Shown one piece after another: positions 32,896 through 41,247 of a stretch of 64,000 nt of DNA. The notes under the pieces were generated by a model that ran no database searches, was not told where the DNA came from, and saw nothing but the letters and a program-made list of their open reading frames with translations. The position numbers were made by a program, and so were the translations under genes. The first letter of the stretch is position 1; each line of letters starts with the position of its first letter. The DNA is from Thermoleophilum album (GTDB taxonomy: Bacteria > Actinomycetota > Thermoleophilia > Solirubrobacterales > Thermoleophilaceae), in the NCBI RefSeq assembly GCF_028867705.1, contig NZ_CP066171.1, forward strand, positions 682,001-746,000, written 5' to 3'.

Positions 32896-34892
32896 GCCGC
32901 GGTGGCGGTGACGCCGAAGTGGTCGGCGACCAGGTCGACGATCTCGCCCATGATGCGCGTCAGCTCGAAGTCCTTCGGCGTGTACACGCGCGCCACGCCT
33001 GCCTCGAGCAGGCGTTGAGCGTCGTCGGGCGGGATGATCCCCCCGACGACGACCGGCACGTCGCTGCCTGCCGCGCGCAGCTCGCGCACGACCTGCGGGA
33101 TCAGCTCGAGGTGCGAGCCGGAGAGGATCGACAGGCCGACCACGTGCACGCCCTCCTGCACCGCTGCCTGGGCGATGCGCGACGGCGTGAGTCGGATGCC
33201 CTCGTAGACCACCTCCATCCCCACGTCGCGTGCGCGCACGGCGATCTGTTCGGCACCGTTCGAATGGCCGTCGAGGCCGGGTTTGCCGACAAGGATCTTG
33301 AGCCGGCGGCCGAGCGCCTGCGACACGCGGTCGACGCGCTCGCGCACCTCAGCAAGCGTGTCGAGGTCGAGCTCGACAGCCGCCGCGTCGGCGACACCGG
33401 TCGGAGCGCGGTACTCGCCGAAGACGTCGCGCAGCGCCTGTGCCCACTCGCCGGTCGTCGCACCGACCCGCGCCGCCTCAAGCGACGGCTCCATGATGTT
33501 GCGGGCCGGGTCGGCCGCTGCCTCACGGAGCGCCTCGAGAGCCCGTTCCACCGCGTCCTGCTGGCGGCGGCTGCGCCACTCGCGCACGGCCGCCACAGCC
33601 TGCTCTTCGACCTCGGGGTCGACACGCAGGATCCCGCCATCCTGGTCCTGCTGGAGAGGCGACGGTTCCGCTTCGGTGAAGCAGTTGAGACCCACGACCT
33701 TGAGCTCGCCGGTCTCGATCCTGCGCATCCGCTCGCGGTGCGACTCGACGAGCTTGGCCTTCATGTAGGGCACCGCTTCGACCGCGCCGCCGCGCTCGGC
33801 GACGACCGCCATCTCGCGCCGCGCGCCCTCGACGAGCTCCGCGACGAGCGCCTCCATCACCCGCGAACCCTCAAAGATGTCGGGGTACTCGAGGAGGTCG
33901 GTTTCGTAGGCGAGGATCTGCTGGATGCGCAGCGACCACTGCTGGTCCCACGGCCGCGGCAGGCCTAGCGCCTCGTTCCAGGCTGGCAGCTGGATCGCTC
34001 GCGCGCGCGCGTTGCGCCCGAGCGTCACCGCCAGCGCCTCGAGAACAATGCGAATGATGTTGTTCTCGGGCTGCTGTTCGGTGAGACCGAGCGAGTTGAC
34101 CTGGACGCCGTAGCGGAAGCGCAGGTACTTCTCGTCGTCGACGCCGTAGCGCTCGCGTCCGATCTCGCGCCACAGCTGCGCCATCGCACGCAACTTGGCG
34201 TGCTCTTCGATGAAGCGGATGCCGGCGTTGACGAAGAAGGAGATACGGCCGAAAACGCGCGGGAACACGTCGGGCGAGACGCGCTCGCGCACGCGGTCGA
34301 GGACGGCGATGGCGTTCGACAGCGAGTAGGCGATCTCCTGAACGGGTGTCGCCCCTGCCTCCTGGAGGTGGTAGGAGCAGATGTTGATCGGGTTCCACTT
34401 CGGCACCTGCTCGACGCAGAAAGCGATCGTGTCGGCGGTGAGCCGCATCGACGGCTCGGGTGGGAAGGCGTAGGTGCCGCGCGACAGAAACTCTTTGAGG
34501 ATGTCGTTCTGCGTCGTGCCCTGCAGCACGCGCCGCTCGATGCCGTTCTCCTCGGCAACGGTGATGTAGAGTGCAAGCAGCCACGCCGCCGTCGCGTTGA
34601 TCGTCATCGAGGTGTTCATGCGATCGAGCGGGATGCCGTCGAGCAGCGTGTGCATGTCGCCTTTGTGGGCGATCGACACACCGACCTTCCCGACCTCGCC
34701 GCGCGCCAGCTCGTGGTCGGGGTCGTAGCCGGTCTGGGTTGGTAGGTCGAAGGCGACCGAAAGACCGGTTTGCCCCTTGGCCAGGTTGCGGCGGTAGAGG
34801 GCGTTCGATTCGCGGGCGGTTCCGTAGCCCGCGTAAGTGCGCATCAGCCAGGGCTTGTCGCGCTCGGGTAGGCGGTGGCCGCTTTCGCTCAT
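32892..34892 (-). CDS. meaA: MeaA / ethylmalonyl-CoA mutase-type B12-dependent mutase
   Basis: This is a 666-residue single-chain mutase. The N-terminal TIM barrel has RTYAGYGTARESNALYRRNL and GLSVAFDLPTQTGYDPDHEL, which I recognise as the MeaA/Ecm signature rather than methylmalonyl- or isobutyryl-CoA mutase. NTSMTINATAAWLLAL and CSYHLQEAGATPVQEIAYSL follow. The C-terminal domain has the B12 lower-ligand motif in KPGLDGHSNGAEQ, plus LSILSGSH and VVVGGIIPPDD. It converts ethylmalonyl-CoA to methylsuccinyl-CoA. Together with malyl-CoA lyase and a MaoC hydratase it points to the ethylmalonyl-CoA pathway; the diagnostic crotonyl-CoA carboxylase is not in this window. meaB follows with a 4-nt overlap. 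Confidence 0.93.
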   Translation of the reverse strand: MSESGHRLPERDKPWLMRTYAGYGTARESNALYRRNLAKGQTGLSVAFDLPTQTGYDPDHELARGEVGKVGVSIAHKGDMHTLLDGIPLDRMNTSMTINATAAWLLALYITVAEENGIERRVLQGTTQNDILKEFLSRGTYAFPPEPSMRLTADTIAFCVEQVPKWNPINICSYHLQEAGATPVQEIAYSLSNAIAVLDRVRERVSPDVFPRVFGRISFFVNAGIRFIEEHAKLRAMAQLWREIGRERYGVDDEKYLRFRYGVQVNSLGLTEQQPENNIIRIVLEALAVTLGRNARARAIQLPAWNEALGLPRPWDQQWSLRIQQILAYETDLLEYPDIFEGSRVMEALVAELVEGARREMAVVAERGGAVEAVPYMKAKLVESHRERMRRIETGELKVVGLNCFTEAEPSPLQQDQDGGILRVDPEVEEQAVAAVREWRSRRQQDAVERALEALREAAADPARNIMEPSLEAARVGATTGEWAQALRDVFGEYRAPTGVADAAAVELDLDTLAEVRERVDRVSQALGRRLKILVGKPGLDGHSNGAEQIAVRARDVGMEVVYEGIRLTPSRIAQAAVQEGVHVVGLSILSGSHLELIPQVVRELRAAGSDVPVVVGGIIPPDDAQRLLEAGVARVYTPKDFELTRIMGEIVDLVADHFGVTATAA

Positions 34893-34899
34893 CGCTTGG

Positions 34900-34905
34900 A
34901 TTGTA
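34900..34905 (-). promoter_or_regulatory. -10 element TACAAT of a probably leaderless meaA promoter
   Basis: On the minus strand TACAAT lies 7 nt before the meaA ATG (34892). Transcription would start at or next to the A of ATG, and no ribosome site precedes it, so the message is probably leaderless. No good -35 is seen at the usual distance. Confidence 0.45.
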
Positions 34906-34916
34906 AGGTCGCGCGT

Positions 34917-35774
34917 GTGAGCGAGCTTCCGGCGCGGCTTTTGGATGTCGGCTTCCGTGGCACCACCGGGGCGATCGCGAGCTACTGGGTGGACGGTTTC
35001 CTGATCGACCCCGGCCCGGCCTCGTGTGTCGACAAGCTGTTGGCCGAACTGCCCGGCGAGCCGCACACCCTGCTTGTGACCCACATCCACCTCGATCACG
35101 CCGGTGCCGCCGGGACCCTCTGCCGCCTGTTTCCCGGGCTGCGCGTGCACGTGCACGAGCGCGGGCTACCGCACCTCGCCGACCCGTCGCGCCTCTTGGC
35201 GAGCGCCGAGCGCCTGTACGGACCGAATCTCGGCAACCTCTTCGGGCGCACCGAGCCGGTGCCCGCCGACCGCCTGGTAGCGCTCGCCGGAGGCGAGCGC
35301 ATCGACCGCTTCCGCGTCGAGTACGTGCCCGGCCACGCTTCCCACCACGTCGCCTACTTCGACACCGTCAGCGGGGCCGCGTTCATCGGCGACGCCTGTG
35401 GCGTGCGCGTCACCCCCGACCCGGTGGTGGTAGCGCCGACGCCACCGCCGGACATCGACGTCGAAGCGTGGCTGCGGTCGCTGGAAGCGGTCGAACGCCT
35501 CCGCCCGAGCGCCCTCTGTCTCACTCACTTCGGGATCTACAGCGACGTCGAGCGCCACCTGGTGGCGATGCGCGCCTCGCTCGGCGACCTCGTTGCGCTC
35601 GCCCGCTCCTGCGGCCGCGACGAGTTCGAGCGGTGGCTGCGGGCGCGGCTCGCGGCAGCGCTCGATGCGCCGTCGCTTCGTAGACTTGAGGCGGTCGCGC
35701 CGCTCGACCAGTTGTTCCTCGGGCTCGAGCGGTACCTGCGAAAGCGCGCGGAAGTGAAGGATTCACGTCCGTAG
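34917..35774 (+). CDS. Metallo-beta-lactamase-fold hydrolase
   Basis: This is a 285-residue MBL-fold enzyme. Metal ligands are evident: THIHLDHAGAAG (HxHxDH, about 60-71), VPGHASHHVAYFD (third His), FIGDACGVR (bridging Asp) and LTHFGIYSDVERH (last His). Family members hydrolyse thioesters, lactones or phosphodiesters; the glyoxalase II-like spacing fits a thioesterase. The GTG start at 34917 is divergent from meaA with 24 nt between starts. A malyl-CoA or other CoA-thioesterase role is imaginable from context but not shown by sequence. Confidence 0.88.
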   Translation: MSELPARLLDVGFRGTTGAIASYWVDGFLIDPGPASCVDKLLAELPGEPHTLLVTHIHLDHAGAAGTLCRLFPGLRVHVHERGLPHLADPSRLLASAERLYGPNLGNLFGRTEPVPADRLVALAGGERIDRFRVEYVPGHASHHVAYFDTVSGAAFIGDACGVRVTPDPVVVAPTPPPDIDVEAWLRSLEAVERLRPSALCLTHFGIYSDVERHLVAMRASLGDLVALARSCGRDEFERWLRARLAAALDAPSLRRLEAVAPLDQLFLGLERYLRKRAEVKDSRP

Positions 35775-35791
35775 CGAAAGGAGGGGAGCCG

Positions 35792-36082
35792 TTGACGACG
35801 CTCGTCCTCGACAAGCCGAAAGCCGGAGGCCCCGGGAGCGGGCTTGACGACCCCTGGCACGTTGTCGTGCTCAACGACGACCACAACACCTTCGACTGGG
35901 TGGCGCGGACCCTGGCGCGCGTTCTGCCCGGCGTGAGCTACGAGCAAGGGATGGCTCTCGCCCACAAAATCCACAACACGGGGCGCGCGACAGTCTGGTC
36001 CGGTCCGCGCGAGCCAGCCGAGCTCTACTGGGAGCAGCTCGCCGCCGCCGGCCTCACGATGGCGCCGCTAGAGCAGCACTGA
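35792..36082 (+). CDS. clpS: ATP-dependent Clp protease adaptor ClpS
   Basis: This is a 96-residue protein with the ClpS fold: DPWHVVVLNDDHNTFDWVAR contains the Asn-Asp N-degron pocket residues, and MALAHKIHNTGRATVWSGPR the conserved His region and ClpA/ClpC contact. It delivers N-degron substrates to ClpC. The TTG start at 35792 follows a strong GGAGGGGAG ribosome site, 17 nt after the MBL hydrolase stop. The unstructured N-terminal 20 residues are normal for the family. Confidence 0.95.
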   Translation: MTTLVLDKPKAGGPGSGLDDPWHVVVLNDDHNTFDWVARTLARVLPGVSYEQGMALAHKIHNTGRATVWSGPREPAELYWEQLAAAGLTMAPLEQH

Positions 36083-36117
36083 GCGGCCATCACCGCCGGC
36101 AGACGGCCGTCGCCGAC

Positions 36118-36456
36118 TCAGGCCGTCGCCGGCTCTTCGTCTCCGCTCAGTGCGCTCGCTGGACGCAGCTCGCCGCGTCCGACGAGGCGGTGGAAGCTCG
36201 GGATGACCGGCACCTGGAAGGTGCCCATCGCGCGCTCGCGGATAGCGCTCGCCTCGTCCGAGTACCAGTAGCGGTCGAAGTCGTGCTCGCTCTCGAATTC
36301 GGCGAGCTGCACGAAGTCGAGACCGGCCTCGACGGCGCGGTACAGCGCCCACCAGCGGGCCCCGTACTCGAGCGCCAGGGGCGCGAGCACAGCGAGATGA
36401 CGCTCGAGCTCGTCGCCGCGGAAAGTGTTGGCATGCCAGCGGATCTCGACCAGCAC
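36118..36456 (-). CDS. Small dimeric alpha-beta barrel-like protein
   Basis: This is a 112-residue protein beginning VLVEIRWHANTFRGDELERH, with EYGARWWALYRAVEAGLDFV, QLAEFESEHDFDRYWYSDEA and VIPSFHRLVGRG. The alternating strand/helix pattern with aromatic residues resembles dimeric alpha-beta barrel (ABM/NIPSNAP-like) proteins. No catalytic residues can be named. The GTG start at 36456 is divergent from the ion channel gene; an in-frame extension upstream lacks conservation. It is convergent with clpS. Confidence 0.6.
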   Translation of the reverse strand: MLVEIRWHANTFRGDELERHLAVLAPLALEYGARWWALYRAVEAGLDFVQLAEFESEHDFDRYWYSDEASAIRERAMGTFQVPVIPSFHRLVGRGELRPASALSGDEEPATA

Positions 36457-36526
36457 GGGTCGGCATCGTAGCGGGGCCCACTCGTCGATGCCGTGCGGGT
36501 CGTGTTTGCGAGGATTTCCACCAGCG

Positions 36527-37477
36527 GTGTCGGCCGACTCCCACACAACCGCTCACACGAACCGCCGCAGCGAGACCGGGGCCGGCCCGGACCGAGATCG
36601 CATCGCCGTACTCGCGCAGATCGTCGAGGCGCCGCTCTTCAACGCCACCGTCGCGGTGCTGATCGTCGCCAACGCCATCGTCCTCGGCCTCGAGACGTAC
36701 CCGCGCCTGAGGGCGCAAGCAGCCGATGCGCTCGCGACCGCCGATCGCGCGTTGCTGGCGGTGTTCGTCGTCGAACTGGTTCTGCGCTTCGCGTCGTACG
36801 GGCGGCGTCCGCTGCGCTTCTTCGCGAGCGGCTGGAACGTCTTCGATTTCGCCGTGATCGGCGCCAGCGTCCTGCCCGGGCTGCACGAGAACGTGACGCT
36901 GTTGCGGCTGTTACGCCTCGCCCGGATCGCGCGGCTCGTGCGGGTGATGCCCGAGCTGCGACTGCTCGTCACCGCCGTCGCGCGCAGCGTTCCCGGCGTT
37001 GCCGGCGTCGCCGTGTTGACGGCGCTGACGCTGTACGTCTACGGGATGATCGGCTGGATCCTGTTCGGCGCTAGCGACCCCGAACGGTTCGGCGACATCG
37101 GGAAGGCGGCGCTCACGCTGTTCATCCTCCTGTCGCTCGAGAACCTGCCGGACCTGGTCGCCGACGGCATGCGCGCCACGGCGCTCGCGGTTCCGTTCTA
37201 CGTCAGTTTCGTGATGGTGGCTGCGTTCTTGGTTCTCAACCTGTTGATCGGCGTGATCATCGGTTCGCTGGAAGAGGCGCGCGAGCTCGAGGGCACGCGC
37301 CAGCGCGCCGCGGGTTCACACGCAGAGGGGATCGCACCGCCGTCGCCGCACGGGGCCGGGCGCGACAGCGACGGCAGCGCCCGCCCCGAGCTCGTCGAGG
37401 AGCTCGCCCAAGCCCGCCGCGCGCTCGAGCGCATCGAGCGACGGCTGGGCATGGCGCACCGCAGCGCGGCGCCTTAG
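36527..37477 (+). CDS. BacNav-like voltage-gated cation channel
   Basis: This is a protein of about 316 residues with six membrane segments and one pore loop. S1 is VAVLIVANAIVLGLET; S4 carries repeated Arg (LLRLLRLARIARLVRVMPEL). The pore helix/filter reads LFILLSLENLPDLVADGM, where bacterial sodium channels have TLESW. S6 ends in NLLIGVIIGSLEE, followed by a C-terminal helix (LVEELAQARRALERIERRLG) fitting a tetramerising coiled coil. The filter keeps the key Glu but replaces Trp by Leu, so selectivity may differ. The GTG at 36527 was chosen; an ATG at 36488 is also in frame. Its stop overlaps that of the convergent MFS gene. Confidence 0.85.
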   Translation: MSADSHTTAHTNRRSETGAGPDRDRIAVLAQIVEAPLFNATVAVLIVANAIVLGLETYPRLRAQAADALATADRALLAVFVVELVLRFASYGRRPLRFFASGWNVFDFAVIGASVLPGLHENVTLLRLLRLARIARLVRVMPELRLLVTAVARSVPGVAGVAVLTALTLYVYGMIGWILFGASDPERFGDIGKAALTLFILLSLENLPDLVADGMRATALAVPFYVSFVMVAAFLVLNLLIGVIIGSLEEARELEGTRQRAAGSHAEGIAPPSPHGAGRDSDGSARPELVEELAQARRALERIERRLGMAHRSAAP

Positions 37478-39051
37478 GCGACGAACGTCTCGGCTGCCGC
37501 CTCCTGCGGTGTCTCGCTGCCGTGGCCGATCCGGCCGGGGGCGATGAGAATCAGGGCCGCCACCGCGCCCGTGAAGGCCAGCGACGCGGATAGCCACATT
37601 CCGCCCGAGAGCGCGTAGACGAAAGCCTCGGCCGCGGCTTTGCCGACGCGCGCGGCGAGCGCCGGGTTGGCGGCAGCGATGGCGCGTTCGTGCGCCGAGC
37701 CGAGGTTGTGCACTAGCTCGTCGCGCACGGTGGCGGGGAGCCCGCTGCCGGCGAGGAGCTCGGCGAGGCGGTTGCGCGCCAGGTGCTGGAAGAGGGCACC
37801 TAGCGCCGCGACACCGAACGTGCCGCCGACCATGCGGCTCATCGAGAGGATCCCGGAGGCGACGCCCGCCTTGTCGACGGCGACCGAGTTCATCGCCGCG
37901 GTCGACATCGGCGACATCGTCAGCGCGATCCCGACACCCATGAGCATGAAAGACGGGAGCAGCTCGCCGTAGGTGGTGTCGACGTCGATGCGGGTGAGCA
38001 ACAGCATCGCTACCGCGACGAGCGACAGACCGCTGGCGATCAACACGCGAGGGCCGATGCGGTCGGCAAGACGGCCGGCGATCGGCGCCACGAGCACGAT
38101 CATCAGCGTCGAGGGGAGGAAGCGCACGCCCGCTTCGACCGCGGTATAGCCAAGGATGTTCTGCATATAGAGGGCGAGGAAGAAGAACATCGCCAGCATC
38201 GCGAACGACACGACGAACGCCACCGTGTTGGCTCCGAAGAAGGTGCGCGAGCGGAAGAAGCGGAAGTCGACCATCGGCTCGGCGACGCGCCGTTCGATCG
38301 CCGCGAACGCGACGAGCCCGACCGCGGCTGCGGCGAGCAAGGCGACGATGCGCGCCGACCCCCAGCCCCAGGAGTTTCCTTCGACCAGTGCCAGCACGAG
38401 GGCGGTGAGACCGAGCGAGAGCGTGGCGATGCCCGGGTAGTCGATGTGGTGGCGGGTGCTTTCGTCGCGCGACTCCGGCGCCGCGAACAGGGTCACTGCG
38501 ACGGCGCCGACGGCGACGGGCAGGTTGAGGAAGAAGATCGCCCGCCACGAGACGTACTCGGTGAGCGCGCCGCCGACCACCGGTCCGATCGCCAGTGCTA
38601 GCGCGGACACGCCCGCCCACGTGCCGATCGCGCGACCGCGCTCGTGGGGCGGGAAGACGCTCGAGATGATCGACAGCGTGCCGGGCATCATCAGAGCGGC
38701 GCCGACGCCCTGAACCGCCCGCCCGGCGACGAGCGCGGCTTGCGTGGGGGCGAGACCGATCGCCGCGCTCGACAGCGCGAAGATCACGACGCCGGCTAGG
38801 AAGACGCGGCGGCGGCCGAGAATGTCGCCCAAACGACCCCCCGTCACGAGCAGCACGGCGAACGTCAGCGTGTACGCGTTGACGGTCCACTCGAGCCCGG
38901 CGAGCGAGGCGCGCAGGTCGGACTGGATCGACGGCAGCGCCACGTTGACGACCGTGTTGTCGAGCATCACCATGAACAGCGCGAAGCACATCGCGCCGAG
39001 CGTCCACCAGCGGCGGTTGCCGTCGTGCAGCTTCGGTAGGCGAACTCTCAC
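37474..39051 (-). CDS. MFS drug transporter, DHA2/EmrB family (14 TM)
   Basis: This is a 525-residue proton antiporter of the 14-helix group. Motif D (VMLDNTVVNVALPSIQ) sits in TM1, motif A (GRLGDILGRRRVF) between TM2 and TM3, and motif C (ALALAIGPVVGGALTEYVSW) in TM5. It likely exports lipophilic toxic compounds. Its GTG start overlaps the MarR regulator's stop (GTGA, 39048-39051), so the two are one operon in the order regulator then pump, the usual local control arrangement. The stop overlaps that of the opposing ion channel. Confidence 0.93.
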   Translation of the reverse strand: MRVRLPKLHDGNRRWWTLGAMCFALFMVMLDNTVVNVALPSIQSDLRASLAGLEWTVNAYTLTFAVLLVTGGRLGDILGRRRVFLAGVVIFALSSAAIGLAPTQAALVAGRAVQGVGAALMMPGTLSIISSVFPPHERGRAIGTWAGVSALALAIGPVVGGALTEYVSWRAIFFLNLPVAVGAVAVTLFAAPESRDESTRHHIDYPGIATLSLGLTALVLALVEGNSWGWGSARIVALLAAAAVGLVAFAAIERRVAEPMVDFRFFRSRTFFGANTVAFVVSFAMLAMFFFLALYMQNILGYTAVEAGVRFLPSTLMIVLVAPIAGRLADRIGPRVLIASGLSLVAVAMLLLTRIDVDTTYGELLPSFMLMGVGIALTMSPMSTAAMNSVAVDKAGVASGILSMSRMVGGTFGVAALGALFQHLARNRLAELLAGSGLPATVRDELVHNLGSAHERAIAAANPALAARVGKAAAEAFVYALSGGMWLSASLAFTGAVAALILIAPGRIGHGSETPQEAAAETFVA

Positions 39052-39584
39052 TTGCCGTCTCCTTTTTCAGTCGCTAACAGGCCGAGGGCGTCGAGCGCGG
39101 CCGCGAGCGCCGCGCGCTGCTCGCCGGTCAAGCTGCGCGCGTAGCGCTCGAGCGCGGCGCGACGGATCCCGCAGAACTCGCTCCAGGCGTCGCGCCCCCG
39201 GGGGGTGAGCGTCACCCGTCGCGCGCGCCCGTCGTGAGGGTCGCGCTCGCGCCCGACGAGTCCGCGCCGCACAAGTCCGTCGGCGGCGCGGCTCGCGGCG
39301 GCGGCCGACAGCCCGAGCCGCTTGGCGATGTCGCTGACGGCGGGCGGCTCGGGCGAGTTGGCGAGCAGGCCGAGCAGCTTGATCTGGGTGAGTGCGAGGT
39401 CGTGGCGATCGGTGTGGGCGAGTAGCTCGGCTTGACCTTCGTGCAAGAGGCGCGAGAGGAGGGCGCCGAGCCCGCGCGCGAGGGAACGCGGATCGACGGC
39501 GGCCCGGTCGCGACCTCGCGCCGGCGCGATCGCGACCGCGCCGGTCTTGCGACCGCCGTGCCGGGCTGTCGTATTTGCTTGCAC
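39048..39584 (-). CDS. MarR-family transcriptional regulator
   Basis: This is a 178-residue protein with a winged helix-turn-helix: LALTQIKLLGLLANSPEPPA, the recognition helix region GLSAAAASRAADGLVRRGLV and the wing RDPHDGRARRVTLTPRG. It probably represses the downstream DHA2 pump and itself, and is released by the pump's substrate. The GTG start at 39584 lies inside a palindrome (39578-39593), so either the operator covers the start of a leaderless gene or translation begins slightly later. The N-terminal 30 residues are not part of the MarR fold. Confidence 0.92.
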   Translation of the reverse strand: MQANTTARHGGRKTGAVAIAPARGRDRAAVDPRSLARGLGALLSRLLHEGQAELLAHTDRHDLALTQIKLLGLLANSPEPPAVSDIAKRLGLSAAAASRAADGLVRRGLVGRERDPHDGRARRVTLTPRGRDAWSEFCGIRRAALERYARSLTGEQRAALAAALDALGLLATEKGDGK

Positions 39585-39593
39585 GCACGCAAG
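39578..39593. promoter_or_regulatory. Palindrome at marR start, candidate operator
   Basis: CTTGC and GCAAG arms flank a 6-nt centre (CTTGCACGCACGCAAG). It overlaps the predicted GTG start of the MarR gene, a typical autoregulation position. MarR proteins often bind TTGC/GCAA-type inverted repeats. Evidence is position and symmetry only. Confidence 0.45.
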
Positions 39594-39653
39594 TATCGCG
39601 GCAAGAGGCGGGACTCCGACCAGCGGGCCGGAGTCGTGCTGGCGCGGGCGCGA

Positions 39654-40070
39654 CTAGGGGAGAAGCAGCTCGTCGGACGAGTCGCGGCGCGGCGCGCCGA
39701 CCGCGAGCCGCGCGGTCGATCCGCCCCGTGCCCCCGGCGAGGCGATCACGAGGTAGTCGCCGCGGGAGAGGGTGGCAACGAGGCTAGCGGCGTCGCCGGG
39801 CGCGATCTTGTCGGAGCGCACGCGGTCGCGCTCGCCCTCGATCGTGATCGTTTGCGACACGCCCGTTTGGTTCGAGACGAGCAGCTCCACCTCGCCCGCG
39901 CCGACGCGATCGGGCGAGATCGCCAGCCCGTCGCGCGTGATCGCCGCGGTCAGCGACACGGGCGGGGCCGGGCGCGGTTTGCCGGCCCAGCGCTCGGACC
40001 CGCAGCCGACGAGCGCGACGCAAGCGACCGCTGCGGCCGCGATCTTGACGCTCCTCGCTCGCACCGGCAC
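39654..40070 (-). CDS. Lipoprotein with cupredoxin-like domain
   Basis: This is a 138-residue protein starting at GTG 40070 with AAGGAG five bases upstream. A lipoprotein signal (VKIAAAAVACVALVGC) places the lipid Cys near residue 23. The mature domain (VGAGEVELLVSNQTGVSQTI, SLVATLSRGDYLVIASPGAR) has the strand pattern of a cupredoxin-like fold. The Cys-His-Met copper ligands are absent, so it probably does not bind type 1 copper. Surface-anchored, function unknown. Confidence 0.7.
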   Translation of the reverse strand: MPVRARSVKIAAAAVACVALVGCGSERWAGKPRPAPPVSLTAAITRDGLAISPDRVGAGEVELLVSNQTGVSQTITIEGERDRVRSDKIAPGDAASLVATLSRGDYLVIASPGARGGSTARLAVGAPRRDSSDELLLP

Positions 40071-40193
40071 CACTCCTTGCCGAAACCCTAACCCAAGCGT
40101 TCGTCGCCAGGGCGCGGTAGGGAAGCCTCCAGTCGCCTCGCTGCGCGCCGACCGCAATCGCCCCGCTCCGCGCCGACCGACCACGCCGGCTCG

Positions 40194-41237
40194 CTATCCG
40201 AGCCACACCGAGCGACGCGCGTTCACCATCGCGTCGAGCTCGCGCTGGATGCGCGAACGGACGTCCTCGGCCAGGTGCTGCACGAACGCCGCGTCGTCGG
40301 CGTCGCTCCGGTCGTAGCTCGCCATGTCAATCGGCTCGAGAAAACGGATCCGGAACTTCGCCGGCAGGTACATGAGGCCCGCCGCAAGGCCGAAGTGGGG
40401 GAAGGCGTGGTTGATCGGAAAGTAGATCAGGCCCGTGAGGCGCTGGAGTAGCGGTACGTGCGCGAAGATCGGCATCGCCTCTTCAGCGCCGACGACCGCG
40501 ACCGGCACGATCGGCACGCCGGCGAGGATCGCCGTGCGAACGAACCCGCCGCGACCGAAACGGCGCAGCCGGTAGCGCTGCCAGAAGACCTTGCGGGTTC
40601 CTTTCTGGCCCTCGGGGAAGACGATCACGAGGCGCTGCTCGTCGCGCAGCAAGCGCTGTGCGTTGGCCGGGTGGGCGGCGACCAGGCCGAGCTTGTTGGC
40701 GAGCATGCCGACGAGCGGATAGCCCTTGAACCAGTGCTCTCCGAGCATGTAGAGCGGCCGCGGGTTCGGGTGCTCGTGGCGGATCGCCTGCATCACCATC
40801 GGCGCGTCAGGGGGCAGGGCACCGGAGTGGTTGGCGACGAGCAGCGCGCCGCCCTCGGACGGGACGTTGTCTATCCCCTCGACGTCGACCCGGAACCAGT
40901 AGCGGTAATAGAAGTCGAGCAGCGGCATGAAAGCGTCGAGAACGCGCTGCGAGCGGCCCCAATCGTCGACCTGCCGCTCGGGCTCGGGCCGTGGCAGAAG
41001 CCGCCGCAGCTCGCGCAGGTCGGGCTCGGGCGCGGCACGCAGCGGACCTCCCGGCTCCTGAACGGGTAGCTCGAGCGCGTCGGCATGGACGTCGAAGGCC
41101 GGTTGCGCCGGTCGCAGGCGCTCCGAGCCCGCCTCGAGCGTGAGGTGTGCGCTTCCCAACAGCGGGCCGTCGGCGCGCAGACCGCGCACGCGTGTGCCGC
41201 TGCGCCGCCGCTTTACCTCTGCGCCTCCCCTCGCCAT
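40194..41237 (-). CDS. PlsC-like glycerolipid acyltransferase
   Basis: This is a protein of up to 347 residues. The acyltransferase domain begins at about residue 100 (MPLLDFYYRYWFRVDVEGID) and has motif I LVANHSGALPPDAPM (NHx4D-type, with His and Asp), and motif III VIVFPEGQKGTRKVFWQRYR. It then has GVPIVPVAVVGAEEAMPIF. It should acylate a glycerophospholipid or related lipid at the membrane. The first roughly 90 residues are charged and low in conservation; the start could lie downstream. It follows the ygfZ gene by 10 nt on the same strand. Confidence 0.87.
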   Translation of the reverse strand: MARGGAEVKRRRSGTRVRGLRADGPLLGSAHLTLEAGSERLRPAQPAFDVHADALELPVQEPGGPLRAAPEPDLRELRRLLPRPEPERQVDDWGRSQRVLDAFMPLLDFYYRYWFRVDVEGIDNVPSEGGALLVANHSGALPPDAPMVMQAIRHEHPNPRPLYMLGEHWFKGYPLVGMLANKLGLVAAHPANAQRLLRDEQRLVIVFPEGQKGTRKVFWQRYRLRRFGRGGFVRTAILAGVPIVPVAVVGAEEAMPIFAHVPLLQRLTGLIYFPINHAFPHFGLAAGLMYLPAKFRIRFLEPIDMASYDRSDADDAAFVQHLAEDVRSRIQRELDAMVNARRSVWLG

Positions 41238-41247
41238 CGAGGCGATG

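Noticed and set aside
37316-39007. 563-codon alternative minus-strand frame inside the MFS gene
   Set aside because: Arg/His-rich shadow of the 14-helix transporter, whose motifs are in the other frame.
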